The position numbers and the translations under genes are program-made. Under the pieces are notes generated by a model, which was not told where the DNA came from, ran no database searches, and worked only from the letters and a program-made list of their open reading frames with translations. 64,000 bases of DNA, from assembly GCF_018687715.1 (NCBI RefSeq), contig NC_056760.1:37834001-37898000 (forward strand). The letters run 5' to 3'. Shown here piece after piece: positions 11,461-22,573 of the stretch. Origin of the DNA: Carya illinoinensis. Its lineage: Eukaryota; Streptophyta; Magnoliopsida; Fagales; Juglandaceae. Positions within the stretch are counted from its first letter, which is position 1. Each line of letters opens with the position of its first letter.

Positions 11461-12970
11461 ATGTCAACTACTCTGCAATCACAAGCAAATAGGGATCTAG
11501 AAACGAGCACGGCAGAAATAGAGGTAAGAGTGGTGGACATAGAGGACAGATTAAGGAAGGCAACAACTATGGTAGAACAGTTGCAAAAAGAAAATGAGGT
11601 GTTAAAGCATCAACATACTGCCACGCCACCAGTTAGCCATGAACAAACGAAAGGCGAGAGAGACACTCACAATACGGGAGGGGTCAATGCAGAGGACCCA
11701 AAAAAGAAGAAGTTGCATGATGAACTCAAAAGTCTCGTCGGCAAGTACAAGGAGATGGCAAAAAGGTTAGGAGGCTCCTTATCCGTAGAGCAGTTGCTGA
11801 ATCGGACGGATCTTTCTTACAGTGATGAGGTGATGGCAGTACCACTCCTGTCTAGATTCAAGGTCCCTCAAATTGACATGTATGATGGATTTAGGGATCC
11901 CATGGATCACTTGGAAAATTTTTAAGTACATATGACCCTTCACAGTTTCCCGGGGGAGTGGCCTGTCAAGCTTTCCCCTTAACCTTAAAGGGAATTGCAC
12001 TGGGTTGGTTCAGAACCTTATGCCCAGGAACCATTAGAAGCTTTGAGGAGTTTGCCAAGCAATTCTTGACTTAGTTTATGGCGAGCAGACACTACCGCCG
12101 CCCAACAGCTTATCTTTGGACCATTAAACAGAAATAGAGGGAGAGCTTGAAGGCATATCTGTCCAGATTTAATAAAGAGAAGTTAACCACAAACAATTAG
12201 GATGAGAAGATCACACTTGCCGCTTTGTTAGGAGGCATATGGCACCGAAGCCCATTCATGACTAAGCTGGCCAGGAAAACTCCTTTTATCCTGAGGGAGT
12301 TCATGGATAGAGCTGATGGCTATGTTAATGTAGAAGATACACTACAGGTGCTGTTGGAACCAAGGAAACAACAAATAAAAAATGATCCCAAAAGTTCAAG
12401 CAGGGATAAGAAGACGAGTTCAAGTTATGGCGGCAAAAGGTGTGAGAGATTGCCAGTAGGACTATGGGGCTCGCCTCATCCACAATAACATAAACATATG
12501 AGAGAAGCCAAGAGCTAAAAGGAGGGACACACATCCGACCTCTAGGGGTCAATGTTAGTGCAAATAGCATCAGTCCGATGCTCATTGGAAAGAAGACTTC
12601 TCCGTAATGAAGAAAAGAGTGGTAGAATTGGTAGGAAGCGGGGAGCTTGAGCGGATTCTAGTAGACCATGTAAAAACAAGAAGAGAGGAAGGACGTGGGC
12701 ATGAACCCAGAAGGAGTAGGAGCCCGAAGAAGCAGCACCAGGACACGAGCAGAGACAGGACGCCCCCCGACAAGAACAAGCCCATTTGGGGGAAATATGA
12801 ACTATAGCAGGAGGATTTGCTAAAGGACATGCAACAGCGTTGGGAAGAAAGACTCACACCCATCAGGCCAAATACCACGAAGTCTTTTCGACTGAAAGAC
12901 TTTCTAAATGTCCCAGACTTGGGGCATCTCCCATTATCTCCTTCGGCGACTAGGACTGTGAGGGTGTGTT
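11461..12970 (+). pseudogene. gag (decayed)
   Basis: The first frame from ATG 11461 gives an acidic coiled-coil-like N-terminus (VDIEDRLRKATTMVEQLQKEN). A retrotransposon gag core follows around 11830-12360: FKVPQIDMYDGFRDPMDHLENF, then an in-frame TAA at 11923-11925, then GIALGWFRTL and SLKAYLSRFN further on. At least four nonsense codons break it (for example at 11923, and around 12072, 12137 and 12198). The later part is a basic linker rich in RRSRSPKK. No zinc knuckle was recognised. Confidence 0.75.
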
Positions 12971-12989
12971 ATACCCTCATGACGATGCA

Positions 12990-13428
12990 TTGGTAGTAAC
13001 ACTGCTGATTGCCAATTACACAACTAGGCAAATTTTAGTTGACAACAAAAGCTCTACCAACATTTTATTTTGAAAAGCTTTCACCAAAAGGGACATTAGG
13101 CCAGATAGACTACAACCATCACCTACCCCTTTGAAGGGATTTTTTGGTAAAGCTGTCCAGCCCGTGGGCACCATCGCCCTACCAGTCACAATGGGCCAAG
13201 GAGACAACAAGGCCACAACAATGATCAATTTTCTGATTGTGAAAGGCCACTCTTCATACAACACCATACTAGGGCGTCCAACCTTGAATAATTTAAAATT
13301 CGTCACCTCTACTTACCATCTGAAGATGAAGTTCCCAACAGAGCTAGGCGTCGGAGAAGTAAGAGGAGAGCAAACCTTGGCCAGAAAATGTTATGTGCAA
13401 GAACTGAGAGGGACTGCGTCGACATAAT
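12990..13428 (+). pseudogene. Retroviral-type aspartic protease domain (decayed)
   Basis: It carries the Tat/gypsy protease landmarks: ILVDNKSSTNILF around 13037, where intact copies read VDNGSSADILF, and SYNTILGRPTLNNLKF around 13255 (the ILGRP flap-following motif). The active-site glycine is lysine here, and a stop follows directly after ILF. It is followed by a linker with several stops before reverse transcriptase. Confidence 0.7.
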
Positions 13429-13649
13429 TGGTTATTGAAGACCCATGCATTAAGCACATCCCGAAGCCGCCGCCACCCCTAGTCTTCACAGATCAGATAT
13501 TGAAGCTAGAGACTAAGCCAATCTAAAGCAAGCGAAAGCAAATGAACCTTTGGAGCTAGTGACTCTTTACACAAACCGTCTAGAAACCACTACCCATGTA
13601 AGGATGAAACTCGCACCTGAATACTAGGAGGTGTTGAAGTGACTGTTGA

Positions 13650-14560
13650 TTAAGCACAAAGATGTGTTCACATGGAGCCACGAAGAAATGCTAGGCATTG
13701 ACAATAAAATTGCAGAGCATAGGTTGTTTGTCAACCCGACGGCAAAAAATGTATGACAAAGAAAAAGGACATTTAGCACTGAGAAATGCATAGCTAGAGG
13801 GAAGGAGATTGACCGCCTTTTGACGGTGGGGTTTATCAGGGAAACCTACTACCCAGAATGGCTGTCCAATGTTGTGTTGGTGAAGAAAGCAAATGGCAAA
13901 TGGAGAATGTGTGTCGATTTTACGTATTTAAACAAGGCCTTCTTAAAGGATAATTTTCCACTACCAAGGATAGACATTATAGTGGATGCCATTGCAGGCC
14001 ACCAGGTGCTAAGTTTTATAGACGCCTATTCAGGATATAACCAAATCTATATAAATCCTACAGATGAAGAGAAGACAACCTTTATTACGGATAAGGGCCT
14101 CTATTGCTATTGAGTGATGTTGTTTTGTTTGAAGAATGTAGGAGCTACCTACCAGAGATTGGTCAATCAGATATTTAAATAATAGATTGGGAAGATAATG
14201 GAAGTGTATGTTGATGACCTATTAGTAAAGAGTAAGAAACCTGCTCAGCATCTAGTTGAATTATGAGAATCTTTTAGGGTTCTCCAAAATATAAGATGAA
14301 ATTAAATCCGGAAAAATGTGTCTTTGGTGTGGACTCAAAAAAGTTCTTAGGTTTCATAGTCTTAGAGAGAGGGATCAAGGCGAATCTAGAAAAGATTAAC
14401 GCCATACTGAACATGAAGACGCCACAAAGCATCAATGACTCCCAATGACTGGTAGGAAGGATAGCAGCATTAAATAGCTTTGTTTCAAGATCCACAGACA
14501 AGCGTCTCCCTTTCTTCAAGGTTTTAAGGAAGATCAACACGTGGAATGAAGAGTGCGACA
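13650..14560 (+). pseudogene. Reverse transcriptase domain (decayed)
   Basis: The frame from about 13790 shows ARGKEIDRLLTVGFIRE, SNVVLVKKANGKWRMCVDF, FPLPRIDIIVDAIAGH, then SFIDAYSGYNQI. The catalytic box MEVYVDDLLVKSK is near 14200. LNPEKCVFGV and FLGFIVLERGI mark the thumb/connection region. Stops are at 14112-14114, two TAA/TAG codons near 14178-14186, near 14264 and near 14447. Confidence 0.85.
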
Positions 14561-14569
14561 GAGCATACT

Positions 14570-14856
14570 ATGCAAGAAGGGCACTCAGGGGTACTGAGAC
14601 TAGATATCCAAGAATGGAAATTTTGGCATTCACCTTAGTAACATCTGCAAGGAGATTACGGTCATATTTCCAAGCTCACCCAGTAAAGGTGGTAACTGAG
14701 CAATTGCTTGGGAAGATACTGCAGAAACCAAACTCGGCGGGAAGGATAACTACATGGTCTATTGAGCTCACCGAGTACGACATCGAGTATGTGCCAAGGA
14801 GTGCGGTCAAGGGACAAGCCCTGGCAAATTTTGTTGTTGAGTTCACAGGATTCTAA
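14570..14856 (+). pseudogene. First RNase H domain (truncated)
   Basis: YPRMEILAFTLVTSARRLR and QAHPVKVVTEQLLGKIL belong to the RNase H domain that follows gypsy reverse transcriptase. YDIEYVPRSAVKGQALANFV is the family's closing motif. The usual connection and early RNase H sequence (normally about 100 residues with the first catalytic Asp) is missing between about 14550 and 14590, so part has been deleted. Confidence 0.7.
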
Positions 14857-14889
14857 GAAGAGGTTCAGAATATGCCCCATCAGTAGCCA

Positions 14890-15400
14890 TGGCAAGTGTT
14901 TGTGGATGGGTCAACTTGTCAAGTAGGAGGAGGGATAGGGATTTATATCATTGAGGAAGAACGCAAGGAGCAATATTATATGGCGACACTCACATTCAAA
15001 ACCACCAATAATAAGGCAAAATATGAAGCCTTAATCGCCTGGCTTTCTGTAGCTAAGGAGCTGGGCGCAGAGCAAATGAGGCAAGAGCAGATTCTCAGAT
15101 AGTGGTGAACCAAGTCAATGAAGCTTATGCCACGAAAGGTGTGAAACTGAAACTTTATCTAAAGCAAGTATGGGAAATCTGTGATCAACTTTCCTACTTC
15201 AACTTAGAGCAAATACCCAAAGAGAGTAACATCGTGGCGGATAAGTTGGCAAAGGCTGCCTCCTCTAAGGAGGAAGTGGACCTCCCTTGGGAAGTACAGA
15301 GAAGGGTGATGAAGGTTCTGGCGATTGGAGTTTTTGTCTTTCACCTAGGGGCAGCAACACCAGAATGGTCAAAAGAAATCTCTGAGTGCCTAGATTAGGG
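14890..15400 (+). pseudogene. Second (additional) RNase H domain
   Basis: VFVDGSTCQVGGGIGIYI at 14896 starts a second RNase H fold (catalytic Asp in VDGS). NNKAKYEALIAWLSVAKELG supplies the Glu helix, and ESNIVADKLAKAAS near 15225 is the C-terminal catalytic motif. A one-base shift near 15100 breaks the frame where the DSQ motif should be. An extra RNase H between RNase H and integrase is a known hallmark of Tat-lineage elements. Confidence 0.75.
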
Positions 15401-15511
15401 CAAACTTCCTAATGGCAAGGAGGCGGGAAGAAATGTCGAAAGGAATGCAGCATAGTATGTCAAAATGGATGGCATCCTCTACAAGAAGAAGCTCGCCGCC
15501 CCTTTACTGAG

Positions 15512-16290
15512 GTGGTCTCATCAAAAGAAACACAATATGTCTTGGTAGAAATACACAAGAGTGTTTGCGGCAACCATTCAGGAGGGAAGTCACCTGCAAG
15601 AAAAGCATTGCATGTAGGCTACTACTGGCCCAACGCCCTCAGAGACGCAAAACAATTTGCAAGAACATGCGTTAATTGCCAAATTTATGCCCCAGTCCCA
15701 CACTGCCCCCTAGAGAAGCTATTCTCTATCACAGTACCATAGCCATTCGCACAATGGGTGCTAGATTTGGTCCGACCTTTTTCCCCCAAGGAAAGGTGGT
15801 GTGAAATATATCATAGTAGCCGTAGATTATTTTATAAAGTGGGCAGAGGTGGAGCCACTTGCTTTCATATCAGCAAAGGCTGTTACCAAGTTTTTGTGGA
15901 AAAATATTGTGTGCAGATTCGAGATTCCTCATAGCATAATATCAGTTAATGGAAAGCAGTTTGATTCAAAGCACTACAGAGGATGGTGTAAAAGGATTGG
16001 GAATTCAAGCCAAGTACTCATCACCCGGGCACCCACAAGCCAATGGCCAAGCAGAGTCAACCAATAAATCTTTGCAGGGCATCCTTAAGAAAAAACTGGC
16101 AGACAGGAAAGGAGAATGGGTGGCAGAACATCCAGGAGTGTTATGGGCATATAGGATAATGGTGAAAACACCAACTAGGGAAACACCATTTACTTTGGCG
16201 TTTGGCAGCGAAGCAGTCCCACCAGTGGAAATAGGTGTGCCTACGCACCGAGTACGCCATTTTAACCAGTAAAAGAATGACAAAACATTG
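15512..16290 (+). pseudogene. Integrase (decayed)
   Basis: An HHCC zinc-binding part runs from about 15548 to 15690 (HKSVCGNHSGG... CVNCQIYAP). The catalytic core follows from 15801 with VAVDYFIKW (first Asp). The second acidic residue is lost: SVNGKQF stands where SDNG is expected near 15945. The glutamate motif PQANGQAESTNK is near 16030 but in another frame, so a frameshift lies near 15990. TPFTLAFGSEAV closes the core. The C-terminal part to about 16600 is degraded, ending with WNVEHLKKFFP. Confidence 0.85.
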
Positions 16291-16689
16291 GAAGAACACC
16301 TCGACCTTTTGGAGGAGGAAAGAGCATAAGCAGAGGTTCAAAACATTCTCCATAAGAAAAAAGCAGAGCACTACTTCAGCAAATGGGTTAGGCCCAAATC
16401 TTTTAAGGTAGACGACCTTGTTCTTAGAGAAACAGGAGTAACGACCCAGGATGGGGGAAAGCTTGGGCCATGCTAGGAAAGGCCATATGTAGTCACCACC
16501 AACCACAAACCAGGATCATACCACTAACCTGAAAGAAGCGGACGAGAAGGAACTACAACATCCTTGGAACGTCGAACATCTGAAGAAGTTTTTTCCCTAA
16601 AACTCTCATTTTGTGTCTTCAAACTCTATTACGATATTTGTTTTCTATTTGCAAAACTTCATTACTTTAATGAATAAGAGGTGAATCAG

Positions 16690-17575
16690 TGAAAACAGTT
16701 GGGTGTCCAATGGCGGGGTGTCCAATCTACCCACCTAGTATATGTTCAAGTGTGGATTGGGCTTGGAAGTTGGCAGACCCCACGACCCCCATACTTAGTC
16801 ACCAATGACGAGTCAAAGACTCGCGATGCCACGAATTGGGCGTGGAGGTCAGTAAACACCATGACTCCCATACTTAGCCACTAGTGACAAGTCAAAGACT
16901 CGTGGTGCCACGAATTGGGCAAGGAGGTTGGCAGACTCCACACCCTTATACTTAGTCATCAGTGATGAGCCATAGACTCACAGTGCCACGAATTGGACGT
17001 GTAGGTCGGTAGACCCCACAACCCCCATACTTAGTCATTAGTAACGAGTCAAAGACTCGTAGTGCCACGAATTAGGCATGGAGGTCGGTAGACTCCACAA
17101 TCCCCATACTTAGTCACCAGTGACGAGTTAAAGACTCGCGGTGCCACAAATTGGGCATGGAGGTTGGCAGACTCCACACCCCCATACTTAGTCATTAATG
17201 ATAAGTCATAGACTCGTAGTGCCACTAATTGGGCATGTAGGTCAGCAGACCTCACAACCCCCATACTTAGGCATTAGTAATGAGTCAAAGACTCACAATG
17301 CCATGAATTGGGCATGGAGGTCGGCAGACCCCACGACCCCCATACTTAGTCACTAGTGACGAGTTACAGACTCGTAGTGCCACGAATTGGACTTGGAGGT
17401 CAATAGACCCCACGACCCCCATATTTAGTCATCAGTGACGAGTCAAAGACTCGCGATGCCATGAATTGGGCATGGAGGTCGGCAAACCCCACGACTCTCA
17501 TACTTAGCCACTTAGCAGTGCAGTGAATTTGGCGTGGAGATCAGTAGACCCCACAACTGCCATACTCAATCAATA
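16690..17575 (+). repeat. 79-bp tandem array inside the LTR element
   Basis: ATACTTAG-type anchors recur at 16791, 16870, 16948, 17027, 17106, 17184, 17263, 17342, 17421 (ATATTTAG) and 17500, that is every 78-79 bp, with partial units at both ends. A unit includes GAGTCAAAGACTCGCGGTGC, then CACGAATTGGGCATGGAGGT, then CGGCAGACCCCACGACCCCC. Copies differ by scattered substitutions. The array is non-coding and lies between integrase and the antisense ORF. Confidence 0.9.
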
Positions 17576-18048
17576 GAAACGTGATAGCCTACGTACAAAA
17601 AGGGGCTCTTTTGAGGTAATGATGTATTTTGCCAAAAAAAAAAACAAAGAGAGAAGAAATTTTGCTTGAAGAAGATGAAGTACCAACCAGACTTTAACCA
17701 AAATAACAACATTTCAAAACCCTACAAGTCAAAGTTATGTGTCCAAAAGATATAAGGTAAACATCTGAGAATTAAGAAGGAATAGTTGGTGGGGACTCTA
17801 AAGATGACGAGGCGGGCGGCAAGTTCATGAAAGCATTAAGCATGCTCCTTCGATCTAGGGAGTTGGTAAATTGAACAGTTGCGGTAGGGGGTCTAAGCTC
17901 ATCTAGCTTTAGTAGACTTAGATCAGTGTGAGGGTGGGCAAGCAGATAAGCTTTTAAGTGAGCTAAGCCAGCTTCATATCCATACCCAAAGGTGTGGTCT
18001 CTGACTCCAATTGAGGTTGCAAACGGACCACCTTATTTCTTGAGACTA
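17576..18048. other. Non-coding 3' region of the LTR element
   Basis: Between the tandem array and the antisense ORF there is no open frame or motif I recognise. The A-rich stretch at 17631-17645 is a plain homopolymer run. Confidence 0.5.
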
Positions 18049-20656
18049 TTAGCTCAGCCTCCAGCTCGTCAAGCCGTGCCTTATGTTCCCTCGCCTTCCT
18101 ATCCAAATTAATCGCAGTTCAATTCTACCTATCTTGATTGGTGTCAAGAGCCTCGTGGTTATGTTTGTAAGTATCAAACCTCTGGCAAAGCTCCTCATAT
18201 GAACTTTGATTAACAGATAGTTGAAGCCTAAGCTTTCTCTGAGCGGCTTCATGAGACACCTTGGCTTGGGATAGCTCAAGAGCAAGTTGTGTGTGACCCT
18301 TTTCTGAAGCTGCCAACACCTGTGCACATTCTAAGCAACGTTGTTCAGAAACCGCCAATTGTGTATTCAAGGATTCGAGCTCCTTCTTAGCATCACTCAG
18401 TTGGGTGCAAGCCAACTCACTCTCAGATTCAGCCAACTGTAAGGGAAAGTTTTGTTTAACATTTAGAGACCTAAGGCGAAGTAGCTCACTTCAGAGATTA
18501 AACGCCTCCTTACAAAGGAGGTCAAGCTCACATTCCAAGGATTGAATGTGCCCGTCAGCTTGACCCAAGGTAGCAGTCTAGCTTAGCCCACCCAGCTAAC
18601 AGCTTTTCAACATGGCAAAAAAGGTTGGTGTTCTCAGCCACCAAACGAGTCATCTCCCGCTTAGCATAGAAGCCAAACTTGCGCATCTCCTTGACCTCAA
18701 ATTCCAAGTAGTGCGATCCTTAATGATCCAGGCCGCCAGAATATCCATGCCCTGCAAGAGACAACTGAAATTCAAAGAAGAAATAGCTCGAGAACACAAA
18801 GAAAAAGCAATGAGGTGTATAAAGTTATACTGTCGTGAAGAAGTCCTTCAGGTGGCAGGACTTCTCCAGTACAACCTCATAAGGGGAGGAAGTATCTACG
18901 GATGATGAGCCTACTTCCTCTACTTTGCCAGGGATACCATTGGTGTCAGTCTCTTGGTGGGGATGAATTTCAGGTACAAGGAGAAAGGCCATGATCTCTA
19001 CCCCGTGAGTGACTACCATGAGAGTTCCTACCTCAGAAGGGGAAGTATCATGGGTAGTGGGATCTTGCTCACCCTCGATACCCTTAGCCTTTCTTTCATC
19101 TTCCATCCTGTCATTGTCCCTCAACGTTGGGTCACCATTTGACGACTTACCACCCTCCCTAGGAGTAGAAGCCTCCAGGTCACCACTAAAAGAGGAAGGA
19201 GTGGAAGGAATAGATACATACTCGTTATTCGAGGGGGGGTCACACCCTCGGAGGCAGTGGAGGGTAAGGTATGGGGGCTTGCAATCTATTGAGTGTCAAT
19301 AAAAGGCCACCTCAAGGAATATGATCCCAGCCAAGCCCATAGAAATGGCGCTAAAAATGTCAAAATTACATTCGCCATCAGAAGGCATGGAATCTAGAAG
19401 CAACGAAAACTTGAATGCGTCACTGGGAGGCGGCCCATTGTCTAAGGTGGCAGCCAAGTCCATGAGGGCTTGACTCATTAACCCGTCAAGGTCTTTTAGC
19501 GTGGAGAATCGAGCTGCAAAGAAGTAAGAGGAGAGGGTGTGTTAGATACTTCTCTCAAAAGGTTTGATGCAACATCCGAGAAAACAATTTTATTAAGTCT
19601 AGTGTCAATGGTTACCTCAACATCTGAGCAAACAGTTTTATCAAGGCCCGCGTCAGCGGTTACCTCTTTCATAACTTCAGTTGGGTGTATGGTGGGCCCC
19701 TCACTATTCTTTTGGCATGGGCGTTTGGCAGGAGTTTTAGAAGAGGACAATGAAGCAGGTCTCTCTTCTTAGATGAAGCCTTCACTGCCTTTAGTTTCTG
19801 ACCCTTCACATGGGGACGGTCAGACATGACAAGAAGTTTATCAATATTGGACGGCGACAGTAACTTGTCGGTCCATAGGGCACTATCTTTGGTCTTGCCA
19901 TCTCCGGCTTTACTATCATGGTTCTTGGCCTAGTTCAAAATGATGTCAATACGCTCTAATTCATGGCCAGTAAGGTCAATTAAAATGTGTTTAGTATCAG
20001 GAATTTTTCCCCAATTGTCTTGAATAGGGAAATCAATGATATTTTTCTTAGAAGCGGCGTACTCCTAACCCATTCCACCAAGAAAGAAAAAAATTTTGTT
20101 CTAGGATTTAGCATTAGAGTGGAGGGTTCGAAGGCTGCCAACCGTTGGCCATTTGTTCGAACACAGAAACTACAAATATTACCTGGCAATTAGCTCACAA
20201 GGTAGAAGAAAAAGAATTCACCAGCCGTCAAGTCAGGGTACCTTTCCCCCAAGGGCTCCAACACTATGCAAAACACCACGCAAGAACACATAATCGTGAG
20301 GGTAAACTTGGGCAGGTGAAATCTGAAGAAAGTTGAGAACATCGCGCACGGTGTGGCAAAATGGAAGGCGTGACCCTCTCATTAGGGCACTAGCAGTGAG
20401 GGCCACACGCCCATAAAAGCCTTCTTTGTCGACAACACCAGCATCCACAAGGGGGAATCACTAGTTTCATGGACCTAAGAACACGACAAGTTGCTCGCAA
20501 TTTGGTCAGTTCTTTAGTAGAAATAGTCGAGCGCCAGGAAAATCCCTCGAAGGAGGGGATTGATTGCCCTTCAGAAGATTTAACTTCCAGAGGGTTAGAA
20601 ACCCTAGGAGGGGTTTCTGGTGAGGAAGGAATTGGGGAAGTGTTGCGAAAAGCCAT
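18049..20656 (-). pseudogene. Antisense ORF of the Tat element (PF04195-type, decayed)
   Basis: On the strand opposite gag-pol, a frame starts at ATG 20656: MAFRNTSPIPSSPETPPR, then FEGFSWRSTISTKELTKLRA. It continues in a second frame as RLPFCHTVRDVLNFLQISPAQVYP (split here: RLPFCHTVRDVLNFL and QISPAQVYP, near 20390-20300) and in another around 20189-19980. This wording matches the plant family called putative gypsy type transposon (PF04195). Downstream pieces give a Ser/Thr-rich region (19750-19496) and a coiled coil (18436-18125; ELACTQLSDAKKELESLNTQ). Frameshifts and stops break it into at least five parts. Tat-lineage elements are known to carry such antisense ORFs between pol and the 3' LTR. 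Confidence 0.7.
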
Positions 20657-21010
20657 TGGATGAAGAGATGCAAAGAATCACAAATGCAAGAACAAGATAT
20701 TGAGCAAAAATTTGAAAGAAAGAACTCACCAAGAACTTTTTCAAATGATAGTAACCCAAGAAGTAAGAAAAGGTAGTAAGCAAAAAAGAATAATGATGAG
20801 GGCAGTAAGCAAAAAGAACAATGATAAGATTTTAAAAGAGCCTTAGGAAGCTTAGGGGTTAATCATGTACCGACAGTTAGCGTTCTTGAAAATGAAAAAG
20901 AATGAAAGTGGGAACGGTTATGAACACGTGTCATGACCCTAGCGGAGTGTATCCAGCTGAAATTTGAAGAGGCTAGTGGGTTAGATCGAATTAATTTCCC
21001 ACGTGTACCA

Positions 21011-21032
21011 CAAAGAAAATTAGCAGAGTAAA
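21011..21032 (+). promoter_or_regulatory. Polypurine tract-like sequence
   Basis: The bases just before the 3' LTR read CAAAGAAAATTAGCAGAGTA with mostly purines, in the place where the plus-strand primer of LTR elements lies. The purine run is interrupted, as expected in an old copy. Confidence 0.45.
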
Positions 21033-21443
21033 TGGACTGGATCTTTGGTATCTCTAGGCCCAATACATTTACAAGCCTATCACACTTGTAAGCCAAATAG
21101 CCTGAGCTGGCCCAAGCGCAAGACGTTAACTAGATAACAACACCACCATGTAAGGAAGGGATCACTACAGCTAATAAGGAAAATCGTTGGGGATACACTC
21201 ATAAAGGATGGTTATCTTTGCTCATGGAGGATGGTTATCTTCACTCATAAAGGATGGCTATCTTTTATTTCAATGCCTCTATAGATAACAAATACTCAAC
21301 TTGATTTGACTTCATCTTCTATACACACTTACCCTTATAGTATTCTGACTTTGGCATCGGAGGGTTTCCAGGGCAACCAGTGCTGCCACTTTGTTTGTTG
21401 CAGGTCATCCGTGTAATTGGTGGTGTGAAACACGTCCTCAATA
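21033..21443 (+). repeat. 3' LTR
   Basis: It starts TGGACTGGATCTTTGG and ends CGTCCTCAATA, so the terminal CA has become TA. Compared with the 5' LTR it has gained two extra copies of an ACTCAT...GGATGGTTATCTT unit (about 21197-21262) and lost a short piece after TATAAATAG. Confidence 0.85.
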
Positions 21444-22483
21444 GTTAGGTTGAAAAATCAGTGTCAAGCATAAGGTCAGTGGGCCCAAGATCAACAAATA
21501 TGAAGAAAAGCTCGACAAAGGCTAAGATCAAACAAACTTTCGAGCTCATCATGTTGTAGCCCACATGGGGCCTAAATGACACTGTCTATGAATGGCGGAT
21601 AAGATGAAGAGGAGAATACCCCGCAAACTTGATAACACAGTATATATCTTGAGGCCTACCACAAAGGGCGAATGTCCTACAAACTATATTACATTATTGC
21701 ACATGAGCTACCAATTTGGGCTTGTGAATCTGACACAAACTTAATATGGAATAATAGTGTTAAGAGTCGAGTATAATTTGACTCAAGTTAATCTAGCATG
21801 AATGACCTGATGTATGCTACGAGATGTGTGACCCCTAATCTAAAACGTGACTTAACATAAACCCATATGATCCAAATTCAACTAACATGCTTTGTTATTT
21901 GAATTGGATTATAGTTGACTGATTTATAACACAAACATAAATAACTCAACATGATTGACATCCTTAATTAAAATGTTGAATTGCATTGAAGCAAGACTCC
22001 CGCGACATGACATGCCGAATAATATCCTCACTACAAATCAATAATAACAAATAGATTAGCTGCAAGAAAGTAATGTGTCTAGAGAATGCCTTGGTAAAGT
22101 TTGATAAAGATGTATACTTGAAGAACATAAGCACGAGGGAGAACATGTCTTCACAAAAAAGGGTCCCAAAAATAAGGGTCACCACCACGTTACTGTGCCA
22201 AAGCCCATGAAAGCAGGGATCACACAAGCTCATGTGTTGTGGGGAAAGTGAAACAATATAACGCCAAAGAGATGCAAACCAGCCTAGACAGATGTCATCT
22301 TCTTCCTCAAAAGGGAAAAAAATCATGTACAAAGGACTTCAACCCATTTGGGGTTTAAGGTGATTAACTTAATTTAGGTGAAAAGTGAATTTCCGCTATT
22401 ACATCCAATAGGTGTTTTATTAATTAAGGTGATCTTTGATTTTATTTTACATCCAAACATACTTTTATTGTCATTGATGCTCA

Positions 22484-22489
<6 letters not shown>
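21444..22489. other. Intergenic, no gene seen
   Basis: Nothing recognised on either strand. Open frames are short and have no motif or codon bias. The region leads into a CT microsatellite. Confidence 0.5.

Positions 22490-22571
<82 letters not shown>
22490..22571 (+). repeat. (CT)n microsatellite
   Basis: About 40 uninterrupted CT units. Open frames across it (a Leu-Ser repeat on one strand, Arg-Glu on the other) come from the repeat and are not genes. Confidence 0.98.

Positions 22572-22573
<2 letters not shown>

Larger units (their letters stand above)
11035..21443 (+). mobile_element. Ty3/gypsy LTR retrotransposon, Tat type, about 10.4 kb
   Basis: Two direct LTRs (11035-11413 and 21033-21443) flank gag, protease, reverse transcriptase, RNase H, an extra RNase H, integrase, a long non-coding 3' part with a 79-bp tandem array, and a decayed antisense ORF. 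Flanking pentamers are GTTGG on the left and GTTAG on the right, a plausible 5-bp target duplication with one change. A second RNase H before integrase plus an antisense ORF downstream of pol are known traits of the Tat lineage. The LTRs are only about 85-90% alike by eye and every coding domain has stops, so the insertion is old and inactive. Confidence 0.88.

Noticed and set aside
16690..17575. Tandem array considered as a CRISPR-like array
   Set aside because: Units are contiguous with no distinct spacers, vary along their length, and sit inside a plant LTR element.
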